41,575 nt of DNA from JACZXC01 sp036447375 (lineage in GTDB: Bacteria > Myxococcota_A > UBA9160 > SMWR01): the NCBI GenBank assembly GCA_036447375.1, contig JAZFUU010000273.1:1-41575 (forward strand). The letters run 5' to 3'. This document shows, piece after piece, positions 8,261 through 16,149 of this stretch. Each line of letters begins with the position of its first letter. The first letter of the stretch is position 1. The notes under the pieces are model-generated. The model was given only the letters and a program-made list of their open reading frames with translations. It was not told the origin of the DNA and searched no databases. The translations under genes and the position numbers were made by a program.

Positions 8261-9796
8261 TCAGCGGCCGAGGGATCCCCAGAGCTGCGCTTCATCGCTA
8301 TGGCCCAAGACCGTTCGGGCGACATGGATACCCGACGAGACGACCCCGTACACGCCACCTCCGGGCTGCGTCCAGTGTCCGACCAGGTGCAGCCCCTGCA
8401 CCGGGGTTTGGGAGTCCAGGCGTCCGAGTCCGACCTGCGCCGGGGTGATTTCCCATCCATACGCGGCCCCGGCCCGATTGCGCGTGTAGCGCTCCATGGT
8501 ACGGGGGGTGCCGGCTTCGAGAAATCGCACCTGATCTTTCAGCCCCGGCAGAGCCCGGTCGGCGATTTCCAGCATCTGCGAAGCCAGGGCGTCCTTCCGC
8601 TCGCGCCAGTGGGCGGCGTCGTAGTCGACGAGGGTCGTCAACAAGAGCAGGTGTTCTCCCGGCGGCGCGAGGGAGGGGTCCTGCAGGGTGGGGATGGTCA
8701 CCGAGAGCCAGGAAGGAGCGCCGGCCCGACTGCTCTTGTAGGCCGCGTCGTGATTCCACGACGGGTAGAGGAAGGTCTCGTGCGCCGAATGGCTCGGGAT
8801 TCCGGAGTGGTCGGCGGCCAGGTAGACCACAAACGCCGACAGTGAGGGTTTCATCTGGCCGAGTCGCTTCAGGTACTCCGCGGGAAAGGCCTGGGGGCCC
8901 ACCAGTTCATGAACGGTCTGTGTCGCATCGGCGTTCGACAGTACGCAGTCCGCGGCGATCGTCTGGCCATTCTCGAGCACCACCCCTCGGGCCCGTCCAT
9001 CCTCCGTGAGGATTCTCCGCACCGGGCTGCGCATCAGTACCTCGCCCCCGCTCTCGCGAATCACTTCGGCGAGCACATCGGCGAAGCGTTGGAAGCCGCC
9101 GCGGCAATAGAAAGCGCCGTCCGCCACGTAGCTCATCAACATCGTCGCGAAATACAGAAACGACATTTTCGACGGCGGTAGCCCGAGATAGGGCCACAGC
9201 GTCCCCAGTGCCGCTTTCAGGCGGGGAGATTCGAGGTGATCGTCCAGCACGTCGGCGAGCGTGGCCCGGCGATAGCGAAGCAGCGTCGCGAAGCGATCGG
9301 GGGTGCGGATCACATCGAAGGGCGACCCCAGCTCGGCGGCACGGAGCGTTTCCTGGCGGAGATTCAAGCACTCCTGCACGATCTCCCGCAGCCCCTTTGC
9401 CTCGCGCGGGAAGGCGTTGCTGTGCACGCCGATGAACTCTTCCAGATCGCAGGGCGGGCGCAGCTCGAGGCCGGGATAGACCACCGCGTAGCACGGATCG
9501 AGGCGTGTGAAATCCAACCGATCGCGCACGCCGAGCCCCGTGAGGAGTTGGTGGATCATGCCGCCCCCCTCGAAGGGAACGGGTTCGCAACCGCCCACGA
9601 TGTGTACCGAGGAATCGAAGACGTAGCGTCCGCGCCGGAATGCGTGGGCGTAGCCGCCCACACGGTCGTGGCGCTCCACCACCAGCACGTCGAGCCCCGA
9701 TTGCGCCAGCAGGGCGGCGGCGGTGAGGCCGCCCATACCCGAACCCACCACCGCGACGTCGTAGCGGTCGCGCTTGGACTCCCCGTGGAATCTCAT
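8261..9796 (-). CDS. Carotenoid isomerase/desaturase-like FAD oxidoreductase
   Basis: 511 residues of the phytoene desaturase, CRTISO and retinol saturase superfamily. The N-terminal dinucleotide-binding motif VGSGMGG (17-23) is followed by a Glu in VVERHDRVGGYAHAFR, and the C-terminal FAD-binding region reads GLHLVGHWTQPGGGVYGVVSSG. Family members desaturate, saturate or isomerise long conjugated polyenes. No other carotenoid gene lies in the window, and this gene sits between the halogenase-like gene and the ketosynthase, so it probably acts on the aryl polyene, for instance cis/trans isomerisation or desaturation. The exact reaction cannot be told. The ATG at 9796 lies 43 bases after the upstream gene. 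Confidence 0.85.
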   Translation of the reverse strand: MRFHGESKRDRYDVAVVGSGMGGLTAAALLAQSGLDVLVVERHDRVGGYAHAFRRGRYVFDSSVHIVGGCEPVPFEGGGMIHQLLTGLGVRDRLDFTRLDPCYAVVYPGLELRPPCDLEEFIGVHSNAFPREAKGLREIVQECLNLRQETLRAAELGSPFDVIRTPDRFATLLRYRRATLADVLDDHLESPRLKAALGTLWPYLGLPPSKMSFLYFATMLMSYVADGAFYCRGGFQRFADVLAEVIRESGGEVLMRSPVRRILTEDGRARGVVLENGQTIAADCVLSNADATQTVHELVGPQAFPAEYLKRLGQMKPSLSAFVVYLAADHSGIPSHSAHETFLYPSWNHDAAYKSSRAGAPSWLSVTIPTLQDPSLAPPGEHLLLLTTLVDYDAAHWRERKDALASQMLEIADRALPGLKDQVRFLEAGTPRTMERYTRNRAGAAYGWEITPAQVGLGRLDSQTPVQGLHLVGHWTQPGGGVYGVVSSGIHVARTVLGHSDEAQLWGSLGR

Positions 9797-9839
9797 CGCG
9801 GGTTGCGACTCCGGATCCTTCGGGCCCCTCGCATGGCAC

Positions 9840-11084
9840 TCAGTGGACCCGAAGCTCCTCGGGGTCGTTCCCCGCGAGACCGTAGTTCAGCATGAACTGC
9901 ACCAGCCCCAGGCTGTAGGGATGGGTCGCGTTCTCGCCGGTAAAGATGCGAGGCATGTGTTTGCGAAAGTGAAAATCGAGGAGCTTGCCCATCCGCGTGT
10001 CCTGCACCAACTGAGCCACCCGGAAGAGTGTGAGGAGACTGCCGTCGTAGTACCAGGCGATCACCCGCTGCCAGCTCGCGAGGTTGCGGAGCGCCCGTCG
10101 CTCGTATCGGGCCAGGGCCCGGGGCGTGCCGGCTGTGAGCGCCTTCGCGAGCCAGTCGGCATTCTGCAGGGCGAGCAGCATTCCGCTCGAGAAGACCGGA
10201 TCGATAAAGCCGAGACTGTCGCCAGCGAGAGCCCAGTTGGGCCCCACGCCCCGAATACACCGAGACTGGTAGTTTGAATACCTGACGACGGGGGTCACCC
10301 TCCGGGCCGGCCGCGCGAAGTCCCGGATGACGGAATCGTGGCGCAAGTAGGCGTCCAACTGTTCCTCGGGGGTGTTGCCGAACTTCTGGATGAAGTCCGT
10401 GTTGATCACCAGGCCCATTGAGACGCGACCGGGCAGGGGAATGCGCCAGAGCCAGCCGTGCTCGAGGCGGTCGGTGTGAACATTTCCCTCGATCTCTACC
10501 TCGATGCCCTCGAAATGGGCGTGGAGGGCGGTGTCTCGGCGGTCCCCGTCGATCGTGGGGATGCCCAGCAAGCGGGTCAGAAGGCGCCGCCGACCGCTGG
10601 TGTCGACGATGAAATCCGGCGCTCCGCCGAGCCGTTCACAGGCCGACGCCTGCGCGTCGTTGTCGAGTCGCACCTCGTCTGAATTTCCCACGCGCTCGAC
10701 CCCCGCCGGCGAGTCCAGTACCCGCGCGCCGGCCCGGCGCGCAGCGTTCAACAGAGCGGCATCAAAGAGGTCTCGGGGAACGTTGTAGGAGTAGGTGGTC
10801 CGGGCCTTGCGCACCTCGGTGAAGCGAAAACTCACCCGCGAGTCGCGATCGAATACGAAGGTCGCACCGCCCTTCCAGACGCTGAAGCTCGCTACTTCCT
10901 CCTCGACGCCCAAGCGTTGAAGGAACGGAACGACAGCGGGAACCAGGGATTCGCCCACGATGATCGGGGGGCGCTTGCTGCGCGCGAACACGACGACTTT
11001 CAGGCCGGCCTGGGCCAACAAGGTGGCCAGTGCCGACCCCGCGGGTCCCCCACCGAGGATCGCGACGCGTCGAATGCGTGCCAT
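9840..11084 (-). CDS. Flavin-dependent halogenase-like oxidoreductase, copy 1
   Basis: 414 residues from the ATG at 11084. The FAD motif GGGPAGS is at 11-17 and VGESLVPA at 43-50. K71 sits in WKGGATF, where halogenases have their catalytic lysine. GWLWRIP at 210-216 fits the WxWxIP signature of flavin-dependent halogenases, and GDSLGFIDPVFSSG (288-301) is the second FAD block of that family. Phenolic halogenases chlorinate or brominate aryl rings and need a separate flavin reductase, none of which is seen here. First gene of the minus-strand unit, divergent from the ACP at 11174. A TTG at 11120 is an alternative start. It could instead be a non-halogenating monooxygenase or reductase of the same superfamily. 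Confidence 0.78.
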   Translation of the reverse strand: MARIRRVAILGGGPAGSALATLLAQAGLKVVVFARSKRPPIIVGESLVPAVVPFLQRLGVEEEVASFSVWKGGATFVFDRDSRVSFRFTEVRKARTTYSYNVPRDLFDAALLNAARRAGARVLDSPAGVERVGNSDEVRLDNDAQASACERLGGAPDFIVDTSGRRRLLTRLLGIPTIDGDRRDTALHAHFEGIEVEIEGNVHTDRLEHGWLWRIPLPGRVSMGLVINTDFIQKFGNTPEEQLDAYLRHDSVIRDFARPARRVTPVVRYSNYQSRCIRGVGPNWALAGDSLGFIDPVFSSGMLLALQNADWLAKALTAGTPRALARYERRALRNLASWQRVIAWYYDGSLLTLFRVAQLVQDTRMGKLLDFHFRKHMPRIFTGENATHPYSLGLVQFMLNYGLAGNDPEELRVH

Positions 11085-11173
11085 CGAGGTCACGATATGC
11101 CACGGTCGGGATTCGTTCAACGCGGGCGTCGATCCTCCCGGGGAACGGGAGTGTCCCTGCTAAGATCTCGGCG
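11085..11173. promoter_or_regulatory. Divergent control region with a perfect 6-bp inverted repeat
   Basis: This 89-base gap divides the minus-strand halogenase/KS unit from the plus-strand ACP/HxxxDG unit and should carry promoters for both. It holds the inverted repeat CTCCCG-GGGAA-CGGGAG at 11135-11151, six paired bases around a five-base loop. This could be a small operator or a hairpin in the leader of either transcript. I find no clear -35/-10 elements. The ACP start at 11174 has only a weak ribosome-binding site. Confidence 0.35.
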
Positions 11174-11434
11174 ATGACCGGTCAGACCAAAGCGACACTC
11201 ACACAGCGCGTGTTCGAGATCCTCCGAGACGACATTCTCGTCGTCGGCGACGCATTCACACCCGCCTCCGACCTCATCGCCGCGGGTCTCGACTCCCTGG
11301 CCGTGACACAGCTGATGCTTTCGATCGAGGAGAGCACGGGTATCTGGATCGACGAAGGCCTGCTGACCCCCGAGAATCTGGCGTCGGCGACGACCCTCGC
11401 CGAGCTCGTCTTCGACCAGATTCAGGCTGCCTGA
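11174..11434 (+). CDS. Acyl carrier protein of the HxxxDG/ligase sub-cluster
   Basis: 86 residues. The motif AGLDSLAVTQL puts the phosphopantetheine serine at residue 41. Its helix-II motif is LDSLAVTQ, more like carrier proteins paired with adenylation or condensation enzymes than the LDSIDAxxL of the other two ACPs here. It begins a four-gene plus-strand unit: ACP, HxxxDG enzyme, FAD oxidoreductase, AMP-dependent ligase. The natural reading is that the ligase loads it and the HxxxDG enzyme takes the acyl group off. The ATG at 11174 gives normal ACP length. Confidence 0.9.
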   Translation: MTGQTKATLTQRVFEILRDDILVVGDAFTPASDLIAAGLDSLAVTQLMLSIEESTGIWIDEGLLTPENLASATTLAELVFDQIQAA

Positions 11435-11457
11435 CGCCGGTGCCCGAAGGCCCTCCG

Positions 11458-12798
11458 ATGCCCGACCGCATTCCTCTGACCGGGGCGGATTGCTTTCTCA
11501 ACGCGTTCGATCAGGAGACCCGGCGGTTCAATGGGGCGAGCCACGTCTCTCAGCTGGTACTTCGTCTCGGCCCGGGCTTCGACGTCGAGATCCTCCGCAA
11601 GTTGGTAGACGAGGTGGCGCATCGGCAGCCGATGGTCCGAGCTCGGGTGGGACGCCGCTTCGGAATCGGGCCCCCGATGTACCACTTGAAGCGAGCCTCC
11701 CGTCGCGATCTGCCCCCCATCGGCGTGTTCGACGTCCAAAACGTCGAACGGTTGCCCGGGAAAAGAGATCTTCCGCGGATTTTTGTGCAGCGGCTCAACG
11801 AGCGGCGCTCGCTTCGAAACGGTGAGCTGCTGCGTTTCGACGCCATTCGCTACGCGGGGGGCGCCGGGGGAACCGATCTGGCGATGAGCTGGCTTCATCT
11901 TCTCTTCGACGGCGCCGGCAGCGAGCGCTTCATCCGCTGGCTGGACGAGTGTTTTCGCGGGGAGCGGCAGCCCGGCGAACTTCCGGACCCGCGGGAACTC
12001 GATCCCGTCGCCGGACCGAGTCGATCGGCCGGGGTTCGCGGGGAGGCGGCTCGAACCTGGCAGCGCTGGCACGACGGCTTCGCCGCGCACCCCATGCATT
12101 CCCTGGCGGGCCCGCGGCGGCATACACCCCAGGCTTTGAGGTTCGATCTGCTTACCCTGAGCTCCGAGGAAACCGAGCGCGCGACGGGGGAAGCCAGCCG
12201 CCGCGCTGGTTTTCTCACCCCCATGCTGTTCTACATGGCGGCCTCGATTCGGGCCCACGACGCGGTCCATCGCGCACGCGGTCTCGATCCGGGAAGTTAT
12301 CTGGTGCCTCTGCCGGTCAACCTGAGGCGGAAAGGAGTCGAGGGTGCGCTGTTTCGAACCCATGTCTCGCTCCTCTGGTTTCAATCCCTGCCGGAACACG
12401 TCGCCGATCTCGACGGTTTGATCGACCATCTCAAGGCCCAACGCCTCGCCGCCATCAAGGACCGGCAGATCCAGAACGGCGTCGACGCCATGGACTTTGC
12501 GCGCTTCGCCCCGCGGCGGTTGTATTCCCGACTGGCTCGGAGCAGTCAGCGCGGAGAGCTCTGCTCTTTCTTCTTCGCCTACACGGGAGAATTCCTGTCC
12601 GGACTCGATCGCTTCCTGGGGGCCGAGATTCAGACTGCTTTCCATGTGGCGCCGGTTCCGCCGTCTCCGGGAAGTTGTGTCGCCATCAGCACTCGGAGCG
12701 GACGCCTCAATTTGACCCATGTCTACCAACGAGGTGTCTTCTCCGACCCGGAGCGCGCGATCTTCCGCGAAGCTCTGCGGGCGGATCTGCTCGGTTAG
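11458..12798 (+). CDS. HxxxDG acyltransferase / condensation-domain-like protein
   Basis: 446 residues with the motif WLHLLFDGAG, giving HxxxDG at 147-152. This is the catalytic signature of the CAT-fold superfamily: NRPS condensation domains, wax ester synthase/DGAT enzymes and PapA-type acyltransferases. The single domain lacks adenylation or carrier parts. Such stand-alone enzymes form esters or amides by moving an acyl chain from ACP or CoA onto an alcohol or amine. Placed 23 bases after an ACP, it probably esterifies or transfers the ACP-bound acid. The ATG at 11458 follows GAAGG; a GTG at 11440 is an alternative. Subfamily assignment within the fold is uncertain. Confidence 0.75.
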   Translation: MPDRIPLTGADCFLNAFDQETRRFNGASHVSQLVLRLGPGFDVEILRKLVDEVAHRQPMVRARVGRRFGIGPPMYHLKRASRRDLPPIGVFDVQNVERLPGKRDLPRIFVQRLNERRSLRNGELLRFDAIRYAGGAGGTDLAMSWLHLLFDGAGSERFIRWLDECFRGERQPGELPDPRELDPVAGPSRSAGVRGEAARTWQRWHDGFAAHPMHSLAGPRRHTPQALRFDLLTLSSEETERATGEASRRAGFLTPMLFYMAASIRAHDAVHRARGLDPGSYLVPLPVNLRRKGVEGALFRTHVSLLWFQSLPEHVADLDGLIDHLKAQRLAAIKDRQIQNGVDAMDFARFAPRRLYSRLARSSQRGELCSFFFAYTGEFLSGLDRFLGAEIQTAFHVAPVPPSPGSCVAISTRSGRLNLTHVYQRGVFSDPERAIFREALRADLLG

Positions 12799-12839
12799 CG
12801 AAGGGCCCGGTCGGAGAAGAGGGAGCGGAGCGTCGGGAG

Positions 12840-14192
12840 ATGCCGGAGCGGTTCGATGTGGCGGTGGTGGGCGGGGGCACGGCGGGAGTCGCCGCCGCGG
12901 TGACCGCAGCCGAGCTCGGAGCCCGCACGCTGCTGGTCGAACGCAGTCAGACCCTCGGCGGCAACGCCGTCCTGGCTCTGGTCCACACCATTTGCGGTCT
13001 GTATGAGTCGGCCGAGGCGGGGGATGCGGTCTCGGCGCACCCCGGCTTTCCGAGTCGCTTCGCGCGGTTGCTGCAGCGCGCGGGAGCCGCTGCCGCGCCG
13101 CAACGCGCTGGAACGGTCTGGGTTCTGCCCACCGATCCGCCGCGCCTCGCCGCCGTCGCGATGGCACTCTGCGCACGGACGCGGGGGCTCGAGGTACGCC
13201 TGGCCCAGGAGTTGGTCGCCGTATCCCTCGAAGGAGATGCCCGGACGTTCCATCGTCTGCGACTGCGCGACCCGGCCGGGCGCGAATGCACAAGTGACGC
13301 TCGCGTCGTCATCGACACAAGCGGCGACGCCGTGGTCTCCGAACTGGGCGGGGCCGTCACCCACATGGCTGAGCCCGACGCGCTGCAACTCCCGTCCTAC
13401 ATCTTTCGGCTGAATGGCATCGACACCGCTGCCCTCAGCGAGCTGGCCGGCTTCGAGCGGCTTCGAATCACCCACGCGATCGGCGGTGCGGTACGGAGCC
13501 GGGATCTCCCCGCCGGATGTGAATCCGTGCTGGTGCGACCCGGTGCCGACGACGGACAGATCTACATGACACTCAACGTTCCGCGCCCGACGGATCGGCC
13601 CTACGCTCCCCTCGAACCCGAATGCGTCGCCGCCCTCGAATCTCGCGCCCGGCGCGACGCTTCGCGGATCGTGGAATTCCTGCGACACAGCCGGCCCGCC
13701 TTCGAGAAGTGTCGGGTGGACGCCTGGCCGGAGCGTGTCGGCATTCGCGAGACACGGCGATTGGACGGGATCGAAACCATCGATCGAGACTCGGTACTCG
13801 AGGGCCGACGCCACCCCGACGAGATCGCTGTCTCGACCTGGCCCATCGAGCTGTGGCAGGATCACCGGCGGCCGCGCTTCGAGTTGCCGTCGGGTCCGTG
13901 TTCGATTCCCCTGGGAGCTCTGGTGAGCCGTTCTCACCCCCGCCTGGGTACCGCTGGGCGCTGCATCTCTGCCGATCACGATGCCCTGGGCGCGCTTCGC
14001 GTGATCGGTACCGCCCTTGCGACGGGCGAAGCGATCGGTGTCGCCGCGGCCCGTGCCGCCGACACCGGAGCGAATCTATCGGCGGTGGCCGCGTCCGAGG
14101 TGCGAGGCCACATCCGTGAGCGCGCCGAGCGCTCGCCACCCGGGGCGGGCGGTGTCGCCGGCGCCGGCAAGTTTGATGGAGCGACGGAGTGA
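12840..14192 (+). CDS. FAD-dependent oxidoreductase (PF12831-like)
   Basis: 450 residues. The start MPERFDVAVVGGGTAG carries the Rossmann FAD motif (GGGTAG, 11-16), followed by LLVERSQTLGG. Later blocks RVGIRETRRLDG and AGRCISADHDALGALRV, then GTALATGEAIGVAAA, match the FAD-dependent oxidoreductase family PF12831, whose reactions are mostly unknown. The ATG at 12840 has GGGAG upstream; 41 bases separate it from the HxxxDG gene. It overlaps the ligase by 4 bases (GTGA), so it belongs to this unit and probably oxidises or reduces the group handled by it. It is unrelated in detail to the two halogenase-like proteins and lacks WxWxIP. Confidence 0.8.
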   Translation: MPERFDVAVVGGGTAGVAAAVTAAELGARTLLVERSQTLGGNAVLALVHTICGLYESAEAGDAVSAHPGFPSRFARLLQRAGAAAAPQRAGTVWVLPTDPPRLAAVAMALCARTRGLEVRLAQELVAVSLEGDARTFHRLRLRDPAGRECTSDARVVIDTSGDAVVSELGGAVTHMAEPDALQLPSYIFRLNGIDTAALSELAGFERLRITHAIGGAVRSRDLPAGCESVLVRPGADDGQIYMTLNVPRPTDRPYAPLEPECVAALESRARRDASRIVEFLRHSRPAFEKCRVDAWPERVGIRETRRLDGIETIDRDSVLEGRRHPDEIAVSTWPIELWQDHRRPRFELPSGPCSIPLGALVSRSHPRLGTAGRCISADHDALGALRVIGTALATGEAIGVAAARAADTGANLSAVAASEVRGHIRERAERSPPGAGGVAGAGKFDGATE

Positions 14193-15625
14193 ACGTCGTC
14201 GATCGAATTCGGGAACAGGCCTCCGACGAGCCGAGTCGCCCGGCGCTGTGGGTCGACTCCGGCTCCGGTGACGCGCGGCCCCTCAGCTACGCCGAACTGG
14301 TGGGCAACTTCGACGCCCATGCCAAGCGACTTCGCGCCGAGGGGCTGCGCCCCGGCGATCGCTGCGGCCTGCTCGCACCCCAGGGCCGGGGATTCGTCGA
14401 ACTGGCGCTCGGAATACTCGCCGCCGGGGGCTGCCTCGTACCGATTCCACCGGACCTGCCGGAGGGGGGGCTGGAGGTGATGGCCGCCCGAACCCGGCTG
14501 CACCACTTGTTCGTGGAGGAAGAGACCGGTCCCGTATTTCGCACTCTCCCGGAGCCGGGCGCGGTGGACGCTGCCAATGACGAGGCCTACCGCGCCCTGG
14601 ATCCCGCTTATCTTCGTTTCACTTCGGGAACGACCAGTCGTCGTAAGGGGGTGATTCTCGGGCACGGGACGGTTCTCGCCCGACTATCCGCCGCCAACCG
14701 CGCCCTGAAGATCGGCCCGGGAGATCGCGTGATGTGGCTGTTGCCCATGGCCCATCACTTCGTGGTGTCGATCCTCCTCTATCTTCGCTTCGGCGCCACG
14801 ATTCTTCTGCCCGCGAATTCCCTGGCGAAGAGCATCCTCGAGTTTTCCCGTCGGGCTGCGGCCACGGTCTTCTACGCTTCGCCCCATCACTATCGGCTCC
14901 TCACGGGGGAACCCTCGGGCATCGGTCTGGACGGAATCCGCCTCGCCATTTCCACCGCCGACGGGTTGGGCGCGGACGTCGCGCGGAAATTCGAGACGCG
15001 CTTCGGCTTTCCGCTGACCCAGGCCCTGGGAATCATCGAGGTGGGGCTACCCATCGTCAACTTCGAGAACGCCGCTTCGAAGCCAGAGGCCCTGGGGCGC
15101 CCTCTCCCCGACTACGAGGTCTGGCTGCGAGGCGAAGACGGCCGCAGACTCACCGGCGCGACATCGCCGGACCGAACGGGGGAAATCTGCATCGGCGGCC
15201 CGGGTCTTCTGGACGCCTATCTCGACCCGTGGCTTCCCGCCTCGGAAATTCTGGAATCGGGCAGCTTCCGAACCGGGGATCAGGGTTGGTTCGACGCCGA
15301 CGGCGATCTCCATCTGTCGGGTCGTCGGACGAACCGGATCAGCATGGCGGGGATGAAGTTCTTTAGCGAGGAGGTGGAGGCGGTTCTGGATCGGCATCCG
15401 GCGGTGCGGGAGAGCCGGGTCTTCCCAAGGGAGCATGCCCACCTCGGAGAGATCCCGGTGGCGGAGATCGTACCCGTGGATTTCGCGGCGCCCCCCAATC
15501 GGCGTCAGCTCGCGCTCCACTGTCGCGCAGCCCTTCCCGGGTACAAGGTGCCGCGGGAGTTTCGCGTGGTGGATGCACTGCCCCGGACCGAGACGGGCAA
15601 GCTGCGCCGTGGGTCGGGCCGCTAG
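14189..15625 (+). CDS. AMP-dependent acyl/aryl-acid ligase (stand-alone adenylation enzyme)
   Basis: 478 residues of the ANL adenylating superfamily. The phosphate-binding loop is RFTSGTTSRRKGV (143-155), the acyl-adenylate region has LGIIEVGLP, the hinge block reads RTGDQGWFDADGDLHLSGR, and the C-terminal catalytic lysine is K471 in PRTETGKLRR. All core motifs are present, so it should be active. It forms an acyl-AMP and passes it to CoA or an ACP; the ACP at 11174 in the same unit is the obvious partner. The GTG start overlaps the preceding stop by 4 bases. Its stop lies in a CTAG palindrome that also ends the convergent methyltransferase gene. Substrate unknown; an aryl acid is plausible. 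Confidence 0.88.
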   Translation: MNVVDRIREQASDEPSRPALWVDSGSGDARPLSYAELVGNFDAHAKRLRAEGLRPGDRCGLLAPQGRGFVELALGILAAGGCLVPIPPDLPEGGLEVMAARTRLHHLFVEEETGPVFRTLPEPGAVDAANDEAYRALDPAYLRFTSGTTSRRKGVILGHGTVLARLSAANRALKIGPGDRVMWLLPMAHHFVVSILLYLRFGATILLPANSLAKSILEFSRRAAATVFYASPHHYRLLTGEPSGIGLDGIRLAISTADGLGADVARKFETRFGFPLTQALGIIEVGLPIVNFENAASKPEALGRPLPDYEVWLRGEDGRRLTGATSPDRTGEICIGGPGLLDAYLDPWLPASEILESGSFRTGDQGWFDADGDLHLSGRRTNRISMAGMKFFSEEVEAVLDRHPAVRESRVFPREHAHLGEIPVAEIVPVDFAAPPNRRQLALHCRAALPGYKVPREFRVVDALPRTETGKLRRGSGR

Positions 15626-16149
15626 GAACCGGGTCTTCGCCGGGGAAGCCAACGCCCCGCTCGCGCACAGTACGCTTCGTAGGCGTCACCGAAGCGGCGT
15701 CGTAGCACCTTCTCTTCGACGCCCACGATGTAACCGTGGGCCACGCCCCAGAGCAGCGCGGCGTACCCCGCGAGTTCGGGAGAGTGGTAGAGGATGGCCT
15801 CGCCCAGCACGATGATCACGTAGATCGAATACATCGGGTTGCGCACGTAGGCGTAGATGCCGTCTTCGACCAGGGCGCGCGGCGGGTCGATCGGGACATG
15901 GGTTCCCCGTCCACGGATGACGAAGGCGCGGACCTGTACGTAGAGCAACACGTGCGCGGCGCCGATGACCGCACCGCCCAACCAACGGAGAATTCCGGGC
16001 GGTGGCCAGAAGTCCGCCCCCGCGAGCCAGAGCACGAGTCCCGGGATCACCAGGAAGAAATTCAGGGCGAACCACGCCGCCCCCAGCAGCGAGCGCAGGG
16101 CGAGAACCGCCGTCCCTCGCTGGGATACGCCTTCCGCTCCGGAGCTCAT
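15622..16149 (-). CDS. Isoprenylcysteine carboxyl methyltransferase (ICMT)-family membrane protein
   Basis: 175 residues with about four to five membrane segments (near 15-42, 55-75, 107-121 and 125-142) and the ICMT/PEMT signature: YAYVRNPMYSIYVI (97-110), then EEKVLRRRFGDAYEAYCARAGRW at the C-terminus. The family methylates carboxylates or lipid head groups with SAM inside membranes; many bacterial members are uncharacterised. It is the last gene of the lyase/exporter operon and overlaps the lipoprotein gene by 4 bases (ATGA). Known aryl polyenes are often O-methylated, and no other methyltransferase is visible in the window, so this is a candidate for methylating the pigment. That link is inference. 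Confidence 0.82.
   Translation of the reverse strand: MSSGAEGVSQRGTAVLALRSLLGAAWFALNFFLVIPGLVLWLAGADFWPPPGILRWLGGAVIGAAHVLLYVQVRAFVIRGRGTHVPIDPPRALVEDGIYAYVRNPMYSIYVIIVLGEAILYHSPELAGYAALLWGVAHGYIVGVEEKVLRRRFGDAYEAYCARAGRWLPRRRPGS

Noticed and set aside
11949..12839. In-frame extension upstream of the FAD oxidoreductase at 12840
   Set aside because: The extra 297 residues are Arg/Ser-rich shadow of the HxxxDG gene; the FAD domain begins at once after the ATG at 12840, with GGGAG before it.
11422..13293. Long minus-strand frame opposite the HxxxDG and FAD oxidoreductase genes
   Set aside because: Arg/Pro/Gly-rich product without family motifs; it is the antisense shadow of two clearly real genes in GC-rich DNA.
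15622..15625. CTAG as a regulatory site
   Set aside because: It is simply the shared palindromic stop codon of two convergent genes.
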